A DNA stretch of 64,000 nt, from NCBI RefSeq assembly GCF_004136015.1, contig NZ_CP024866.1, positions 6,400,861 to 6,464,860 on the forward strand, given 5' to 3'. This DNA comes from Pseudomonas sp. ACM7 (GTDB lineage: Bacteria > Pseudomonadota > Gammaproteobacteria > Pseudomonadales > Pseudomonadaceae). Position 1 is the stretch's first letter; the number at the start of each line of letters is the position of its first letter. Positions 9,428-20,455 of the stretch are shown piece by piece. Made by a program: the position numbers and the translations under genes. The notes under the pieces were generated by a model. That model searched no databases. It was not told the DNA's origin and was given only the letters and a program-made list of their open reading frames with translations.

Positions 9428-9520
9428 CCTGTGGGAGCGAGCTTGCTCGCGATGACGGTGTGTCAGGCAACATCTATTTCGACTGGCACGGCCCCATCGC
9501 GAGCAAGCTCGCTCCCACAG
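9428..9520. repeat. REP pair between convergent genes
   Basis: Inverted cores of the GGGAGCGAGCTTGCTCGCGA variant (9430-9451 and 9497-9520) lie between the MBL-hydrolase stop and the bkdR stop. Confidence 0.88.
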
Positions 9521-9529
9521 GAGTTTCGT

Positions 9530-10018
9530 TTAGCTGCCGAGGGTCAATCCGTTGGCCGGCAACGGCAGCGCGGTTTTATAGCGCACCTGCTTGAGTGCAA
9601 AGCTCGAACGGATGTTGGCGACGCCGGGGACTTTGGTGAGGAAGTCCATCATGAAGCGCTCCAGCGACTGAATGGTCGGCACCAGCACCCGGATCAAATA
9701 GTCCGGGTCGCCGGCCATCAAATAGCATTCCATCACTTCCGGGCGATCCGAGATCGCTTCCTCGAAGTGCTGCAACGCCTCCTCCACTTGTTTTTCCAGG
9801 CTGACGTGAATGAACACGTTCACGTGCAGCCCCAGCAACTCGGCATCCAGCAGCGTCACTTGCTCACGGATCAGGCCCAATTCTTCCATCGCCTTGACCC
9901 GGTTGAAGCACGGGGTTGGCGACAGGTTGACCGAGCGTGCGAGGTCAGCGTTGGTGATGCGCGCGTTCTCCTGAAGGCTGTTCAAAATGCCGATATCGGT
10001 ACGGTCCAGTTTGCGCAT
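9530..10018 (-). CDS. bkdR: Lrp/AsnC-family regulator BkdR
   Basis: A 162-residue Lrp-type activator. The N-terminal helix-turn-helix ([20 protein letters not shown]) is followed by the RAM/AsnC ligand domain ([14 protein letters not shown]). It is transcribed divergently from bkdA1, exactly as in P. putida. There BkdR binds the intergenic DNA and activates the bkd operon in response to branched-chain L-amino acids. Length and context are those of BkdR, so the assignment is firm. Confidence 0.95.
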   Translation of the reverse strand: MRKLDRTDIGILNSLQENARITNADLARSVNLSPTPCFNRVKAMEELGLIREQVTLLDAELLGLHVNVFIHVSLEKQVEEALQHFEEAISDRPEVMECYLMAGDPDYLIRVLVPTIQSLERFMMDFLTKVPGVANIRSSFALKQVRYKTALPLPANGLTLGS

Positions 10019-11439
<1,421 letters not shown>

Positions 11440-11440
11440 C

Positions 11441-12499
11441 ATGAACGATCACAACAACAAAATCGAATTGGAAACCGCCATGACCACGACCACCATGACC
11501 ATGATCCAGGCCCTGCGCTCGGCCATGGATGTGATGCTTGAGCGTGACGACAACGTCGTGGTGTTCGGCCAGGACGTGGGCTACTTCGGCGGCGTGTTCC
11601 GTTGCACCGAAGGCCTGCAGAACAAGTACGGCACCTCCCGGGTGTTCGACGCGCCGATCTCCGAAAGTGGGATCGTCGGCGTCGCCGTGGGCATGGGCGC
11701 TTACGGTCTGCGGCCAGTGGCCGAGATCCAGTTCGCCGATTACGTTTACCCGGCGTCGGACCAGATCATTTCCGAAGCCGCCCGCCTGCGTTATCGCTCG
11801 GCCGGCGAGTTCACCGCGCCGATGACCCTGCGCATGCCTTGCGGCGGCGGCATCTACGGCGGCCAGACGCACAGCCAGAGCATCGAAGCGATGTTCACCC
11901 AGGTCTGCGGTTTGCGCACGGTGATGCCGTCCAACCCTTACGACGCCAAAGGCTTGCTGATCGCCTCCATCGAAAACGATGACCCGGTGATCTTCCTCGA
12001 GCCAAAACGCCTGTACAACGGCCCGTTCGACGGTCACCACGAACGCCCGGTTACCCCGTGGTCGAAACACCCGGCCGCGCAAGTGCCGGACGGTTACTAC
12101 ACCGTGCCGCTGGACGTGGCGGCCATCGCGCGTCCCGGCAAGGACGTAACCATCCTGACCTATGGCACCACCGTTTATGTATCGCAAGTGGCGGCTGAAG
12201 AAACCGGCATCGACGCTGAAGTCATCGACCTGCGCAGCCTGTGGCCGCTGGACCTGGAGACCATCGTCAAGTCGGTGAAGAAAACCGGCCGTTGCGTGAT
12301 CGTTCATGAAGCAACCCGCACCTGCGGTTTCGGCGCCGAACTGGTCGCCCTGGTGCAAGAGCACTGCTTCCACTACCTGGAAGCGCCTATCGAGCGTGTC
12401 ACCGGTTGGGACACTCCCTACCCGCACGCACAAGAGTGGGCGTATTTCCCTGGTCCGTCCCGAGTGGGCGCGGCTTTGCATCGGGTTATGGAGGTCTGA
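11441..12499 (+). CDS. bkdA2: Branched-chain 2-oxoacid dehydrogenase E1 beta subunit
   Basis: Transketolase-like beta subunit with the pyrimidine-binding and C-terminal transketolase domains (FGQDVGYFGGVFRCTEGL; MPCGGGIYGGQTHSQS; EATRTCGFGAELV). It forms the E1 heterotetramer with BkdA1. The first ATG at 11441 gives 352 residues. An internal ATG at 11480 (MTTTTMTMIQ) gives 339, the length of the P. putida protein. Translational coupling to bkdA1 favours 11441, but the internal start is equally plausible. It abuts bkdB without a gap. Confidence 0.96.
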   Translation: MNDHNNKIELETAMTTTTMTMIQALRSAMDVMLERDDNVVVFGQDVGYFGGVFRCTEGLQNKYGTSRVFDAPISESGIVGVAVGMGAYGLRPVAEIQFADYVYPASDQIISEAARLRYRSAGEFTAPMTLRMPCGGGIYGGQTHSQSIEAMFTQVCGLRTVMPSNPYDAKGLLIASIENDDPVIFLEPKRLYNGPFDGHHERPVTPWSKHPAAQVPDGYYTVPLDVAAIARPGKDVTILTYGTTVYVSQVAAEETGIDAEVIDLRSLWPLDLETIVKSVKKTGRCVIVHEATRTCGFGAELVALVQEHCFHYLEAPIERVTGWDTPYPHAQEWAYFPGPSRVGAALHRVMEV

Positions 12500-13771
12500 A
12501 TGGGCACGCACGTTATTAAAATGCCGGACATTGGTGAAGGCATTGCAGAAGTTGAATTGTCGGTATGGCACGTCAAAGTCGGCGACATGGTCGTCGAAGA
12601 TCAGGTACTGGCCGATGTCATGACCGACAAGGCGATGGTCGACATCCCTTCGCCGGTGAACGGCAAGGTGATTGCGCTGGGCGGTGTGCCCGGCGAAGTC
12701 ATGGCGGTTGGCAGCATCCTGATCAGCATTGAAGTCGAAGGCGCGGGCAACGTTAAAGAGTCGGCTCAGCCTGCACTTGTTAAAGAAGCGCCGGTTGCGG
12801 CTCCGAAAGTTGCAGCCGCTGTTGAAAGCAAACCGGTTCCCGCTGCAGCGCCGCGAGCTGCCGTATGCCAAGGTCCGATGGTCGCTCGCGAAGCTGATGA
12901 GCGTCCGCTGGCCTCCCCGGCTGTACGCAAACATGCGCTTGACCTCGGCATCCAGTTGCGTCTGGTCCGTGGCACCGGCCCTGCCGGTCGCGTATTGCAC
13001 GAAGACCTCGACGCCTATCTGGCCCAGGGTCAGCAGCCGCAATCCACCGCTGCCGCCGCTTACGCCCAGCGTAACGACGAAGAACAAATCCCGGTCATCG
13101 GCATGCGCCGCAAGATTGCCCAGCGCATGCAGGATGCCACTCAGCGCGCCGCTCACTTCAGTTACGTCGAAGAAATCGACGTCACCGCCGTGGAAGAACT
13201 GCGCGCTCACCTGAACGAAAAACACGGCGCGACCCGCGGCAAGCTGACCTTGCTGCCGTTTCTGGTCCGCGCTCTGGTTGTTGCCCTGCGCGACTTCCCG
13301 CAGATCAACGCCCGTTACGACGACGAAGCCCAGGTCATCACCCGCCTCGGCGCGGTGCATGTGGGCATCGCCACCCAAGCCGACATCGGTTTGATGGTGC
13401 CGGTAGTGCGTCACGCCGAAACCCGCAGCTTGTGGGACAGCGCTCAGGAAATTTCCCGCCTCGCTACCGCTGCCCGTAATGGCAAGGCCAGCCGCGATGA
13501 ATTGTCCGGTTCGACCATCACCCTGACCAGCCTCGGCGCCTTGGGCGGTATCGTCAGCACCCCGGTGCTGAACCTGCCGGAAGTAGCGATCGTGGGCGTC
13601 AACAAAATCGTCGAACGCCCGATGGTCGTCAAAGGCCAGATCGTGATTCGCAAGATGATGAACCTCTCCAGTTCCTTCGATCACCGCGTGGTCGATGGCA
13701 TGGACGCGGCGCAATTCATCCAGGCCATTCGTGGCTTGCTGGAACAACCCGCCACCCTGTTTGTGGACTAA
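12500..13771 (+). CDS. bkdB: Branched-chain 2-oxoacid dehydrogenase E2, dihydrolipoyl acyltransferase
   Basis: A 423-residue core enzyme. The N-terminal lipoyl domain carries its acceptor lysine in [14 protein letters not shown] (about residue 44). An Ala/Pro/Glu-rich linker and a peripheral-subunit-binding domain follow ([19 protein letters not shown], about 136-170). The C-terminal catalytic domain has the [15 protein letters not shown] active-site motif near the end. It transfers the branched acyl group to CoA and holds E1 and E3. The start ATG immediately follows the bkdA2 stop. Confidence 0.97.
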   Translation: MGTHVIKMPDIGEGIAEVELSVWHVKVGDMVVEDQVLADVMTDKAMVDIPSPVNGKVIALGGVPGEVMAVGSILISIEVEGAGNVKESAQPALVKEAPVAAPKVAAAVESKPVPAAAPRAAVCQGPMVAREADERPLASPAVRKHALDLGIQLRLVRGTGPAGRVLHEDLDAYLAQGQQPQSTAAAAYAQRNDEEQIPVIGMRRKIAQRMQDATQRAAHFSYVEEIDVTAVEELRAHLNEKHGATRGKLTLLPFLVRALVVALRDFPQINARYDDEAQVITRLGAVHVGIATQADIGLMVPVVRHAETRSLWDSAQEISRLATAARNGKASRDELSGSTITLTSLGALGGIVSTPVLNLPEVAIVGVNKIVERPMVVKGQIVIRKMMNLSSSFDHRVVDGMDAAQFIQAIRGLLEQPATLFVD

Positions 13772-13788
13772 TTATTAGTGGAGCAGGC

Positions 13789-15174
13789 ATGCAACAGACT
13801 TTGAACACCACGCTGCTGATCATCGGCGGCGGCCCTGGCGGCTATGTGACGGCGATCCGTGCCGGCCAGCTGGGCATCTCGACCATTCTGGTTGAAGGCG
13901 AATCCCTGGGCGGCACTTGCCTGAACATCGGCTGCATTCCGTCCAAGGCGTTGATCCACGTCGCCGAACAGTTTCACCAGACGCAACACCACAGCCAGCA
14001 TTCGGCGCTGGGCATCAGCGTGTCGGCGCCGACGCTCGATATCAGCAAGAGTGTCGAGTGGAAGGACGGCATCGTTGATCGCCTGACCACGGGCGTTTCG
14101 GCGCTGCTGAAGAAGAACAAAATCCAGGTTATTCAAGGTTTTGCGAAAGTCATTGATGGTAAAACCGTAGAAGTCGGCGACACGCGTATTCAGTGCGAGC
14201 ATCTGGTGCTGGCCACCGGTTCGAAAAGCGTGAACCTGCCAATGCTGCCGATTGGCGGGCCGATCATCTCCTCCACCGAAGCCCTGGCGCCGACCTCCGT
14301 GCCGAAACGGCTGATTGTGGTCGGTGGCGGTTACATCGGTCTGGAGCTGGGGATTGCCTATCGCAAGCTCGGCGCCGACGTCAGCGTGGTCGAGGCCCAG
14401 GATCGCATCCTGCCGGCCTACGACGCCGAACTGACGCAGCCTGTGCATGACGAACTGAAAAAACTCGGCATAAAGCTTTACTTGAAGCACAGCGTTCAAG
14501 GCTTTGATTCTGCAAGTAATACACTGCAAGTGCTTGACCCGAATGGCGACACCCTGAACCTGGAAACCGACCAGGTACTGGTGGCCGTCGGCCGCAAACC
14601 GAATACCCAGGGTTGGAACCTCGAAGGTTTGAACCTGGACATGAACGGCTCGGCGATCAAGATCGACAACCGCTGCCAGACCAGCATGCGCAACGTGTAT
14701 GCCATCGGCGACGTGAGTGGCGAACCGATGCTCGCGCACCGGGCCATGGCTCAGGGCGAGATGGTTGCCGAGCTGATCAGCGGTAAATCCCGCGAATTCA
14801 ACCCGACCGCCATCGCCGCCGTGTGCTTTACCGACCCGGAACTGGTGGTGGTCGGCAAGACCCCGGACGACGTCAAGGCGGCTGGTCTGGACTGCATCGT
14901 TTCCAGCTTCCCGTTTGCGGCCAATGGCCGGGCGATGACGCTGGAATCGAAAAGCGGCTTCGTGCGGGTTGTCGCTCGTCGGGACAATCATGTGATTGTC
15001 GGCTGGCAGGCGGTCGGTGTGGGCGTGTCTGAATTGTCGACGGCGTTTGGCCAGAGCCTGGAAATGGGCGCACGGCTGGAAGACATTGCCGGCACCATCC
15101 ACGCGCATCCGACGTTGGGTGAGGCGGTGCAGGAAGCGGCGTTGCGTGCGCTTGGTCACGCGTTGCATCTGTAA
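13789..15174 (+). CDS. lpdV: Dihydrolipoyl dehydrogenase LPD-Val (E3)
   Basis: A 461-residue FAD disulfide oxidoreductase. It shows an N-terminal [20 protein letters not shown] site, the redox disulfide [13 protein letters not shown], the NAD site [12 protein letters not shown] and the C-terminal catalytic pair in [15 protein letters not shown]. It reoxidises the E2 lipoyl groups. It is the last gene of the bkd operon, 17 bases after bkdB. It is the Val-specific E3 of Pseudomonas rather than the general Lpd, by operon position and length. Confidence 0.96.
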   Translation: MQQTLNTTLLIIGGGPGGYVTAIRAGQLGISTILVEGESLGGTCLNIGCIPSKALIHVAEQFHQTQHHSQHSALGISVSAPTLDISKSVEWKDGIVDRLTTGVSALLKKNKIQVIQGFAKVIDGKTVEVGDTRIQCEHLVLATGSKSVNLPMLPIGGPIISSTEALAPTSVPKRLIVVGGGYIGLELGIAYRKLGADVSVVEAQDRILPAYDAELTQPVHDELKKLGIKLYLKHSVQGFDSASNTLQVLDPNGDTLNLETDQVLVAVGRKPNTQGWNLEGLNLDMNGSAIKIDNRCQTSMRNVYAIGDVSGEPMLAHRAMAQGEMVAELISGKSREFNPTAIAAVCFTDPELVVVGKTPDDVKAAGLDCIVSSFPFAANGRAMTLESKSGFVRVVARRDNHVIVGWQAVGVGVSELSTAFGQSLEMGARLEDIAGTIHAHPTLGEAVQEAALRALGHALHL

Positions 15175-15192
15175 AGACGCACACAAAACCCT

Positions 15193-15338
15193 GTAGCAGC
15201 TGTCGAGCAACGCGAGGCAGCGTCCGGCGGCGAAGCCGTCGTATTTCGACTGACTCGGTCAGCCTGAAAGCACTCGGTGGCAGGTTTTGCGACGACTTCG
15301 TCGCCGAACGCTGCCTCGCGTTGCTCGACAGCTGCTAC
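15193..15338. repeat. Long inverted repeat (BIME-like) after the bkd operon
   Basis: GTAGCAGCTGTCGAGCAACG begins at 15193. Its perfect complement ends at 15338, with about 30-base arms and a central region holding further inverted segments (GGCGGCGAAGCCGTCG / CGACGACTTCGTCGCC). This is a different REP class from the GGGAGCG pairs. It lies directly after lpdV and may terminate or stabilise the operon transcript. Confidence 0.88.
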
Positions 15339-15473
15339 ATCGGGTGCATCGATGGTCGCAGAGATTGAATTCCGGCTGCGAAATGGGCCCGGAATGAAGT
15401 ATTGTTGTCCCCATCCAGAAAAACGTCAGAAGCCTTGAACCGTTTCGGCGGTTGTTAAGTGATAGAGGGTGTC

Positions 15474-16493
15474 ATGGGTAACGAAAGCATCAATTGGGAC
15501 AAGTTGGGTTTTGACTACATCAAGACAGACAAGCGCTATCTGTCGCACTGGCGTAATGGCGAGTGGGACAAAGGCACCCTGACCGAAGACAATGTGCTGC
15601 ACATCAGCGAAGGTTCCACTGCCCTTCACTATGGCCAGCAATGCTTCGAAGGGCTGAAGGCCTATCGTTGCAAGGACGGTTCGATCAACCTGTTCCGCCC
15701 GGACCAGAACGCCGCACGCATGCAACGCAGCTGCGCGCGCCTGCTGATGCCACAGGTATCCACCGAGCAGTTCGTCGAAGCCTGCAAGGAAGTGGTCCGC
15801 GCCAACGAGCGTTTCATCCCGCCTTACGGCACCGGCGGCGCGCTGTACCTGCGTCCGTTCGTGATCGGCGTGGGTGACAACATCGGCGTGCGTACCGCCC
15901 CCGAGTTCATCTTCTCGATCTTCGCCATTCCGGTCGGTGCCTACTTCAAGGGCGGCCTGACCCCGCACAACTTCCTGATCTCCAGCTACGACCGCGCCGC
16001 CCCACAAGGCACCGGTGCAGCCAAGGTCGGTGGTAACTACGCGGCCAGCCTGATGCCAGGTTCCCAGGCCAAGAAAGCCCACTTCGCCGACTGCATCTAC
16101 CTGGACCCGATGACCCACACGAAAATCGAAGAAGTCGGTTCGGCCAACTTCTTCGGGATCACCCACGACAACAAGTTCGTGACCCCGAACTCGCCGTCGG
16201 TACTGCCGGGCATCACCCGCCTGTCGTTGATCGAGCTGGCAAAATCGCGTCTGGGCCTGGAAGTGGTCGAAGGCGACGTGTTCATCGACAAGTTGTCCGA
16301 CTTCAAGGAAGCCGGTGCTTGCGGTACTGCCGCGGTGATCACACCGATCGGCGGCATCAGCTACAACGACAAACTCCACGTGTTCCACAGCGAAACCGAA
16401 GTCGGCCCGGTCACCCAGAAGCTCTACAAAGAGCTGACGGGCGTACAGACCGGCGACATCGAAGCGCCAGCGGGCTGGATCGTCAAGGTTTGA
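15474..16493 (+). CDS. ilvE: Branched-chain amino acid aminotransferase
   Basis: A 339-residue class IV PLP aminotransferase that interconverts Val/Leu/Ile with their 2-oxoacids. Those 2-oxoacids are the substrates of the upstream bkd complex. The PLP lysine lies in GAAKVGGNYAAS. Other family blocks are YGQQCFEGLKAY, PYGTGGALYLRP, VLPGITRLS and EAGACGTAAVITPIGG. ATG 15474 is preceded by GAGGG at good spacing; an upstream in-frame start at 15459 is less likely. A strong terminator follows. Confidence 0.95.
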   Translation: MGNESINWDKLGFDYIKTDKRYLSHWRNGEWDKGTLTEDNVLHISEGSTALHYGQQCFEGLKAYRCKDGSINLFRPDQNAARMQRSCARLLMPQVSTEQFVEACKEVVRANERFIPPYGTGGALYLRPFVIGVGDNIGVRTAPEFIFSIFAIPVGAYFKGGLTPHNFLISSYDRAAPQGTGAAKVGGNYAASLMPGSQAKKAHFADCIYLDPMTHTKIEEVGSANFFGITHDNKFVTPNSPSVLPGITRLSLIELAKSRLGLEVVEGDVFIDKLSDFKEAGACGTAAVITPIGGISYNDKLHVFHSETEVGPVTQKLYKELTGVQTGDIEAPAGWIVKV

Positions 16494-16511
16494 TCCAGCG
16501 CTTCAGGCACT

Positions 16512-16555
16512 AAAAAAGCCCACCCCTCGTTAGCGCGCAGGGTGGGTTTTTTTTA
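16512..16555 (+). terminator. Rho-independent terminator of ilvE
   Basis: The A-tract and GCCCACCC (16518-16525) pair with GGGTGGG (16540 onward), followed by a run of nine T's. The symmetric A-tract on the other side could also allow leftward termination. Confidence 0.9.
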
Positions 16556-16570
16556 TGGGAAAAATCAAAA

Positions 16571-16638
16571 GATCGCAGCCTTCGGCAGCTCCTACATTGA
16601 AATGCAATCCCATGTAGGAGCTGCCGAAGGCTGCGATC
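16571..16638. repeat. Near-perfect inverted repeat (GATCGCAGCCTTCGGCAGCT class)
   Basis: Arms of about 27 bases, each reading GATCGCAGCC...CTCCTACA, surround a 16-base loop. This dispersed-repeat class is distinct from the GGGAGCG REP pairs. It lies between the ilvE terminator and the convergent LysR gene. Confidence 0.85.
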
Positions 16639-16652
16639 CTTTGATCTTCAAA

Positions 16653-17567
16653 TCACCCAGCAATCAACCGCCCCACCTGACCGCCATCCTCTTCGATCCG
16701 GGCAAACAACCACTCCACAAACACCCGTGTCTGCACCGTCACGTCCGGCGAAACACCGTAGTAATAACGCGGCAACGGCATCCGCAATTCGGGCAACGGG
16801 CAAATCAGGCGACCGCTCGAGAGGTGGGTGCCCAGCAAAGAGGTCGGGCACAAGGCAATGCCCTGTCCTTCCACGGCGGCCTGAAGAACCAGGTGCATGT
16901 GATCAAACTGCCGCGTGACCTGAGTGGCTGACTGGCCTTGACCAAAATGCAGGGCCCAGTTGTGCCAATCTTCGCGACGCGCCTTGGCAGTCAGTAACGT
17001 GTGCAGGCTCAGGGAGGCGAGGTCTTCAAGGGCCAGGCGGTGGATCAGCGAGGGTGCCGCGACCAGCAACAGTTCGTCTTCGAAAAGCGCTCGCGCCTCA
17101 ATCGCCGGCGCCCAATCGTCACGACCACGGCGAATGACGATGTCGAACCCGTCGCGTGCATGATCCGGTGCCTGGGTTTGGGTAATCACTTGCGGCTTGA
17201 TGTCCGGGTGCTGCGCAATGAAATCCTCCAGCCTGGGCATCAGCCAAAGCATCGCAAAGGACGGACGGACATTAATCTTCACGGTCGGCAGCGAGGCATG
17301 TTGCTTAAGCGCAGCGGCGGCGTTGGCGATCTGCGCCAGCCCGGCACTGACCTGCTCATAAAAACGCTGACCGGCCGGCGTCAGCACCGATTGACGGACA
17401 CGCCGCTCGAACAGCAGCACGCCCAGGTGTTCCTCAAGCAATTTGATATGTCGGCTGACGGCACTGTGACTGACATGCAGCTCTTCGGCCGCCAGGCTGA
17501 AACTTTGATGGCGAGCAGCAACGGCGAAGGCGCGAACAGCATTAAGCGGCGGTAGTGGATTTGTCAT
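16653..17567 (-). CDS. LysR-family regulator, GcvA-like
   Basis: A 304-residue LysR regulator. The N-terminal winged HTH (SFSLAAEELHVSHSAVSRHI, about residues 21-40) is followed by a substrate-binding domain with the GcvA-group pattern (KINVRPSFAMLWLMPRLEDF). It is divergent from a LysE-type exporter 105 bases away. This is the classic arrangement in which the regulator controls its neighbour. The effector cannot be deduced. Confidence 0.88.
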   Translation of the reverse strand: MTNPLPPLNAVRAFAVAARHQSFSLAAEELHVSHSAVSRHIKLLEEHLGVLLFERRVRQSVLTPAGQRFYEQVSAGLAQIANAAAALKQHASLPTVKINVRPSFAMLWLMPRLEDFIAQHPDIKPQVITQTQAPDHARDGFDIVIRRGRDDWAPAIEARALFEDELLLVAAPSLIHRLALEDLASLSLHTLLTAKARREDWHNWALHFGQGQSATQVTRQFDHMHLVLQAAVEGQGIALCPTSLLGTHLSSGRLICPLPELRMPLPRYYYGVSPDVTVQTRVFVEWLFARIEEDGGQVGRLIAG

Positions 17568-17672
17568 GCGTCTAATTTAGTCACATATGCACCGCAATTA
17601 AAGCGTTTGTCACGCTCATGTCGCCACGCCAATCTGCCAGCACGCAGCCAGCGCCACCTGACGGAGCAAGAC

Positions 17673-18281
17673 ATGAACAGCTATGGACTCTTTCTACTTT
17701 TCGCCACCCTGACCATTTTGAGTCCAGGGCCTGGCGTGGTGCTGACCCTGTCCAACGCGGTGCGCCACGGCTGGACGGGGGCCGTGCCGGGCATTCTGGG
17801 GATCGCGTCGGGTGCGTTTATCGTCGCCGCCATCAGCGCCACCAGTGTCGGCCTGATCCTCAGCACCTCCGCCAACGCCTTTACCGCGTTGAAATCCGCA
17901 GGGGCCGCCTATTTGTTGTACCTGGGTTACAGAAGCTGGCGCTCGGCTGGTTTCAACACACTGCTTGAAACGCGCCCCTCAAGCCCGGGCTACCGCTTCC
18001 TTGAAGCGGCTTCGATCCAGTTTTTGAACCCCAAGGCCGTGTTTTTCTTTCTGGCGGTGTTCCCGCAATTCATCGACACTTCAGCGCACTTCTCCACCCA
18101 GTTTTTCAAGCTGGTCGCCTCCTATGGCGTACTGGTGATCCTCGTGCATGGCAGCTATGCCTTGCTCGCCAATGCCGCCAAAGGCTGGTTGTCGAGCCCG
18201 AAGGGTTCCTGGCTGGCGGCGAAAGTCTCGGGCGTAACCTTCGCCGGTTTCGGCGTGCTGATGGCCTCGGCCAGTCGCTAA
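17673..18281 (+). CDS. LysE/RhtB-family amino acid exporter
   Basis: A 202-residue inner-membrane translocator with about six membrane segments. The family signature SPGPGVVLTLSNAVRHGWTG lies near the N-terminus and FLNPKAVFFFLAVFPQFI in the middle. It exports amino acids or homoserine-lactone-like solutes. GGAGC precedes ATG 17673. It is divergent from a LysR regulator and overlaps the convergent ArsR-type gene by four bases at the 3' end. Confidence 0.9.
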   Translation: MNSYGLFLLFATLTILSPGPGVVLTLSNAVRHGWTGAVPGILGIASGAFIVAAISATSVGLILSTSANAFTALKSAGAAYLLYLGYRSWRSAGFNTLLETRPSSPGYRFLEAASIQFLNPKAVFFFLAVFPQFIDTSAHFSTQFFKLVASYGVLVILVHGSYALLANAAKGWLSSPKGSWLAAKVSGVTFAGFGVLMASASR

Positions 18282-19042
18282 GGCACAGAACTGGCGTTCG
18301 CGCGACGCCGGGGCTCGGTGAATGCGGGTTGTGCTGTCGATACCTGAACCGGCAGTTCAACAGCGAACCGCCTGCTGAGTTCCTTTCGCCCCGTCGCAGT
18401 CAACGCCAGCGCGCGGCTGTCCAGGTCCTGAGTCACCCATTTGCGCTTGATCGCCGTTTGCAACAACGCCGCCCCTAACGAACCGCCCAGATGCGGCCGA
18501 CGCATGCTCCAGTCCAGGCATGGGCAGGCGAAGCGGCGGCGCAGCGTGCTCAAGTCCTTGACCTCGATACCCAACCCTTCAAACAACGCCTCGCCGCTGT
18601 CGCTCAGCTGATAGACCTGTTCATCGGTTTCCAGCAGCCACCCCGCTTCGATCATCCGGTCATGCAGCAGCACCGCCAACGTGCCGGCCATGTGGTCGTA
18701 GCACGTGCGGGCGAATTGCAGGCGATCCGGGGTGCGCGAACTGAAGGTCGGCGCGGCGTTCTGGCCGATCACCATCAACGCTTCCAGCGCCTGGGCGACG
18801 CGCTTGTCCGTCAGGCTGTAATAGCGATGGCGGCCCTGAACATGCAAACGCACCAACGCCAGTTCCTTGAGTTTGGCCAGGTGCGCGCTGGCGGTGGAGG
18901 CGCTGACTTCGGCAATCGCTGCCAACTCGGTGCTGGTGCGGGCGTGGCCGTCCATCAGCGAACAGAGGATTTTCGTCCGGGCCGGTTCCGCGATGGCCGC
19001 GGCCACTTGAGAGACGCCGAAATCGTGCTGTTTTACGTTCAT
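18278..19042 (-). CDS. ArsR-type HTH regulator with long C-terminal domain
   Basis: A 254-residue regulator. A winged HTH of the ArsR type (about residues 15-90; STELAAIAEVSASTASAHLA, with GRHRYYSL in the wing) is followed by an extended C-terminal region that includes a CPCLDW motif. That length is more than double a minimal ArsR, and the extra part is probably a ligand or thiol-sensing module. It is transcribed divergently from the cytochrome P450 gene 82 bases away, which it probably represses. Its effector is unknown. Confidence 0.85.
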   Translation of the reverse strand: MNVKQHDFGVSQVAAAIAEPARTKILCSLMDGHARTSTELAAIAEVSASTASAHLAKLKELALVRLHVQGRHRYYSLTDKRVAQALEALMVIGQNAAPTFSSRTPDRLQFARTCYDHMAGTLAVLLHDRMIEAGWLLETDEQVYQLSDSGEALFEGLGIEVKDLSTLRRRFACPCLDWSMRRPHLGGSLGAALLQTAIKRKWVTQDLDSRALALTATGRKELSRRFAVELPVQVSTAQPAFTEPRRRANASSVP

Positions 19043-19124
19043 ATTTCGCTCCCGGACGAATCAAGGCCCTTTCGGACTGGAGATAGTAGCAACACTTTTC
19101 CAACCACGAACAAGGCTGCGACCC

Positions 19125-20246
19125 ATGGACCCAATTATCGCTGCGACTCATGCCAATCCTTATCCCTATTACGCGCAACTGCGCTTGGAGGGCGGGCTGG
19201 TTTTTCACCAAGGACTGAAAGTGTGGGTGGCGAGTAGCGCCCGAGCCGTTGCGGCCGTGCTGGCGCATCCTGACTGTCATGTCCGGCCGTCCCACGAACC
19301 GGTGCCCAAGGCGATTGTTGGCGGGATGGCCGGCAAGGTCTTTGGTCAGTTGATGCGGATGAATGAGGGCGAACGGCAGCGTTGCCCGAGGTCGGCGGTT
19401 CAACCGGAGCTGGCGTTGATTGATGTCGCTGAAGTCAATGCGCTGGTCGGCGCGCGTCTGATCACTCCGGGCGCCGATGGGTTGCACAAGGCGATGTTCC
19501 GCGGGCCGGTGTGCGTGGTGGCTGCATTGCTGGGGTTCTCTCCGGCTCAGGGCCGGACTATCAGCGAGCTAACCGGGGACTTCGTCGCGTGCCTGTCGCC
19601 CCTCGGCGATCAGGCGCAACGGGATGCAGCGCACGTTGCGGCGGAACACTTGAGCGGCTACTTCGTTGAGCTACTGGATGACCGGGGCAATCAGAGCACC
19701 CTGCTCGCCGGGATCCGCCAGCGCTTCGCGGCAACCTCTGGCGACTCTGAAACGTTGATCGCCAACCTGATCGGGCTGTTTTCCCAGACCTATGAAACCA
19801 CCGCTGGGCTGATCGGCAATGCGCTGTTGGCATTGATTCGAAACCCCTCGTTGCACAGCGAATCGACACGCGTTGATGACTTGATCGCTGAAGTTCAGCG
19901 CTTCGATCCGTCGGTGCAGAACACCCGCCGGTTTGTCGCTGCGCCGTGTGTAATCGACGGGGTAAGCCTCAATTCGGGCGACTTGATTCTGGTGCTGCTG
20001 GCTTCGGCCAATCGCGATCCACAGGTCAATGACCATCCCGACGTCTTTTTTCTTGATCGTCCGGACCGGCGTAGCTTCACCTTTGGGGCTGGGCGGCATC
20101 AATGCCCGGGACAGACATTGGCCCTAAGCATTGCCAGCGCTACGTTGAAGGAGATCCTGACGATAAAGCCTGCTTTGGATCGCCTGACCTGGCATTACCG
20201 GCCTTCGCTGAACGGGCGTATTCCGCTGTTTAGCGATTTGCCGTAA
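19125..20246 (+). CDS. Cytochrome P450
   Basis: A 373-residue soluble bacterial P450. The haem-thiolate loop FTFGAGRHQCPGQ lies near residue 330, the K-helix ExxR is EVQR and the I-helix reads LFSQTYETTAGL. The usual Ala-Gly of the I-helix (AGxET) is replaced by Gln-Thr, while the acid-Thr pair is kept. The redox partner and substrate are not evident. It is divergent from an ArsR-type regulator. At 373 residues it is slightly shorter than typical bacterial P450s (about 400), mostly at the N-terminus. Confidence 0.9.
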   Translation: MDPIIAATHANPYPYYAQLRLEGGLVFHQGLKVWVASSARAVAAVLAHPDCHVRPSHEPVPKAIVGGMAGKVFGQLMRMNEGERQRCPRSAVQPELALIDVAEVNALVGARLITPGADGLHKAMFRGPVCVVAALLGFSPAQGRTISELTGDFVACLSPLGDQAQRDAAHVAAEHLSGYFVELLDDRGNQSTLLAGIRQRFAATSGDSETLIANLIGLFSQTYETTAGLIGNALLALIRNPSLHSESTRVDDLIAEVQRFDPSVQNTRRFVAAPCVIDGVSLNSGDLILVLLASANRDPQVNDHPDVFFLDRPDRRSFTFGAGRHQCPGQTLALSIASATLKEILTIKPALDRLTWHYRPSLNGRIPLFSDLP

Positions 20247-20251
20247 GCCCG

Positions 20252-20282
20252 ATCATTCCCACGCAGAGCGTGGGAATGATCA
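20252..20282. repeat. Palindromic dispersed repeat (CATTCCCACGCAGAGCGTGG class)
   Basis: GATCATTCCCACGC and GCGTGGGAATGATC form a near-perfect hairpin immediately after the P450 stop codon. A degenerate relative is at 52299-52323. It is a dispersed Pseudomonas element and may act as a terminator-like hairpin, though no T-tract follows. Confidence 0.8.
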
Positions 20283-20293
20283 ACACGCAACAC

Positions 20294-20455
20294 TCACGCC
20301 AGTCGCTGCGCAACAAAATTGATAAAGGCTTTCAATTTTGGCAGTGATTTTCTCGAGCGTGGATACACCATCTGTACCGGCTTGGGCGGCGGCGCGTAGG
20401 CGTCCAGGATCCGCACGAGTTCACCTTTGGCCAACGCGGCCGACACCAGAAAATC
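20294..20455 (-). pseudogene. 3' remnant of a LysR-family regulator
   Basis: The leftward frame ends with a typical LysR substrate-binding C-terminus (PDFLVSAALAKGELVRILDA, then PVQMVYPRSRKSLPKLKAF). About the last 55 residues match. Everything upstream, including the HTH, is missing, and the frame runs into sequence that codes for another protein on the opposite strand. The fragment is clearly truncated rather than a short gene. Confidence 0.8.

Noticed and set aside
13768..15210. 480-codon minus-strand frame opposite lpdV
   Set aside because: It is a shadow of lpdV, which has all E3 motifs on the plus strand.
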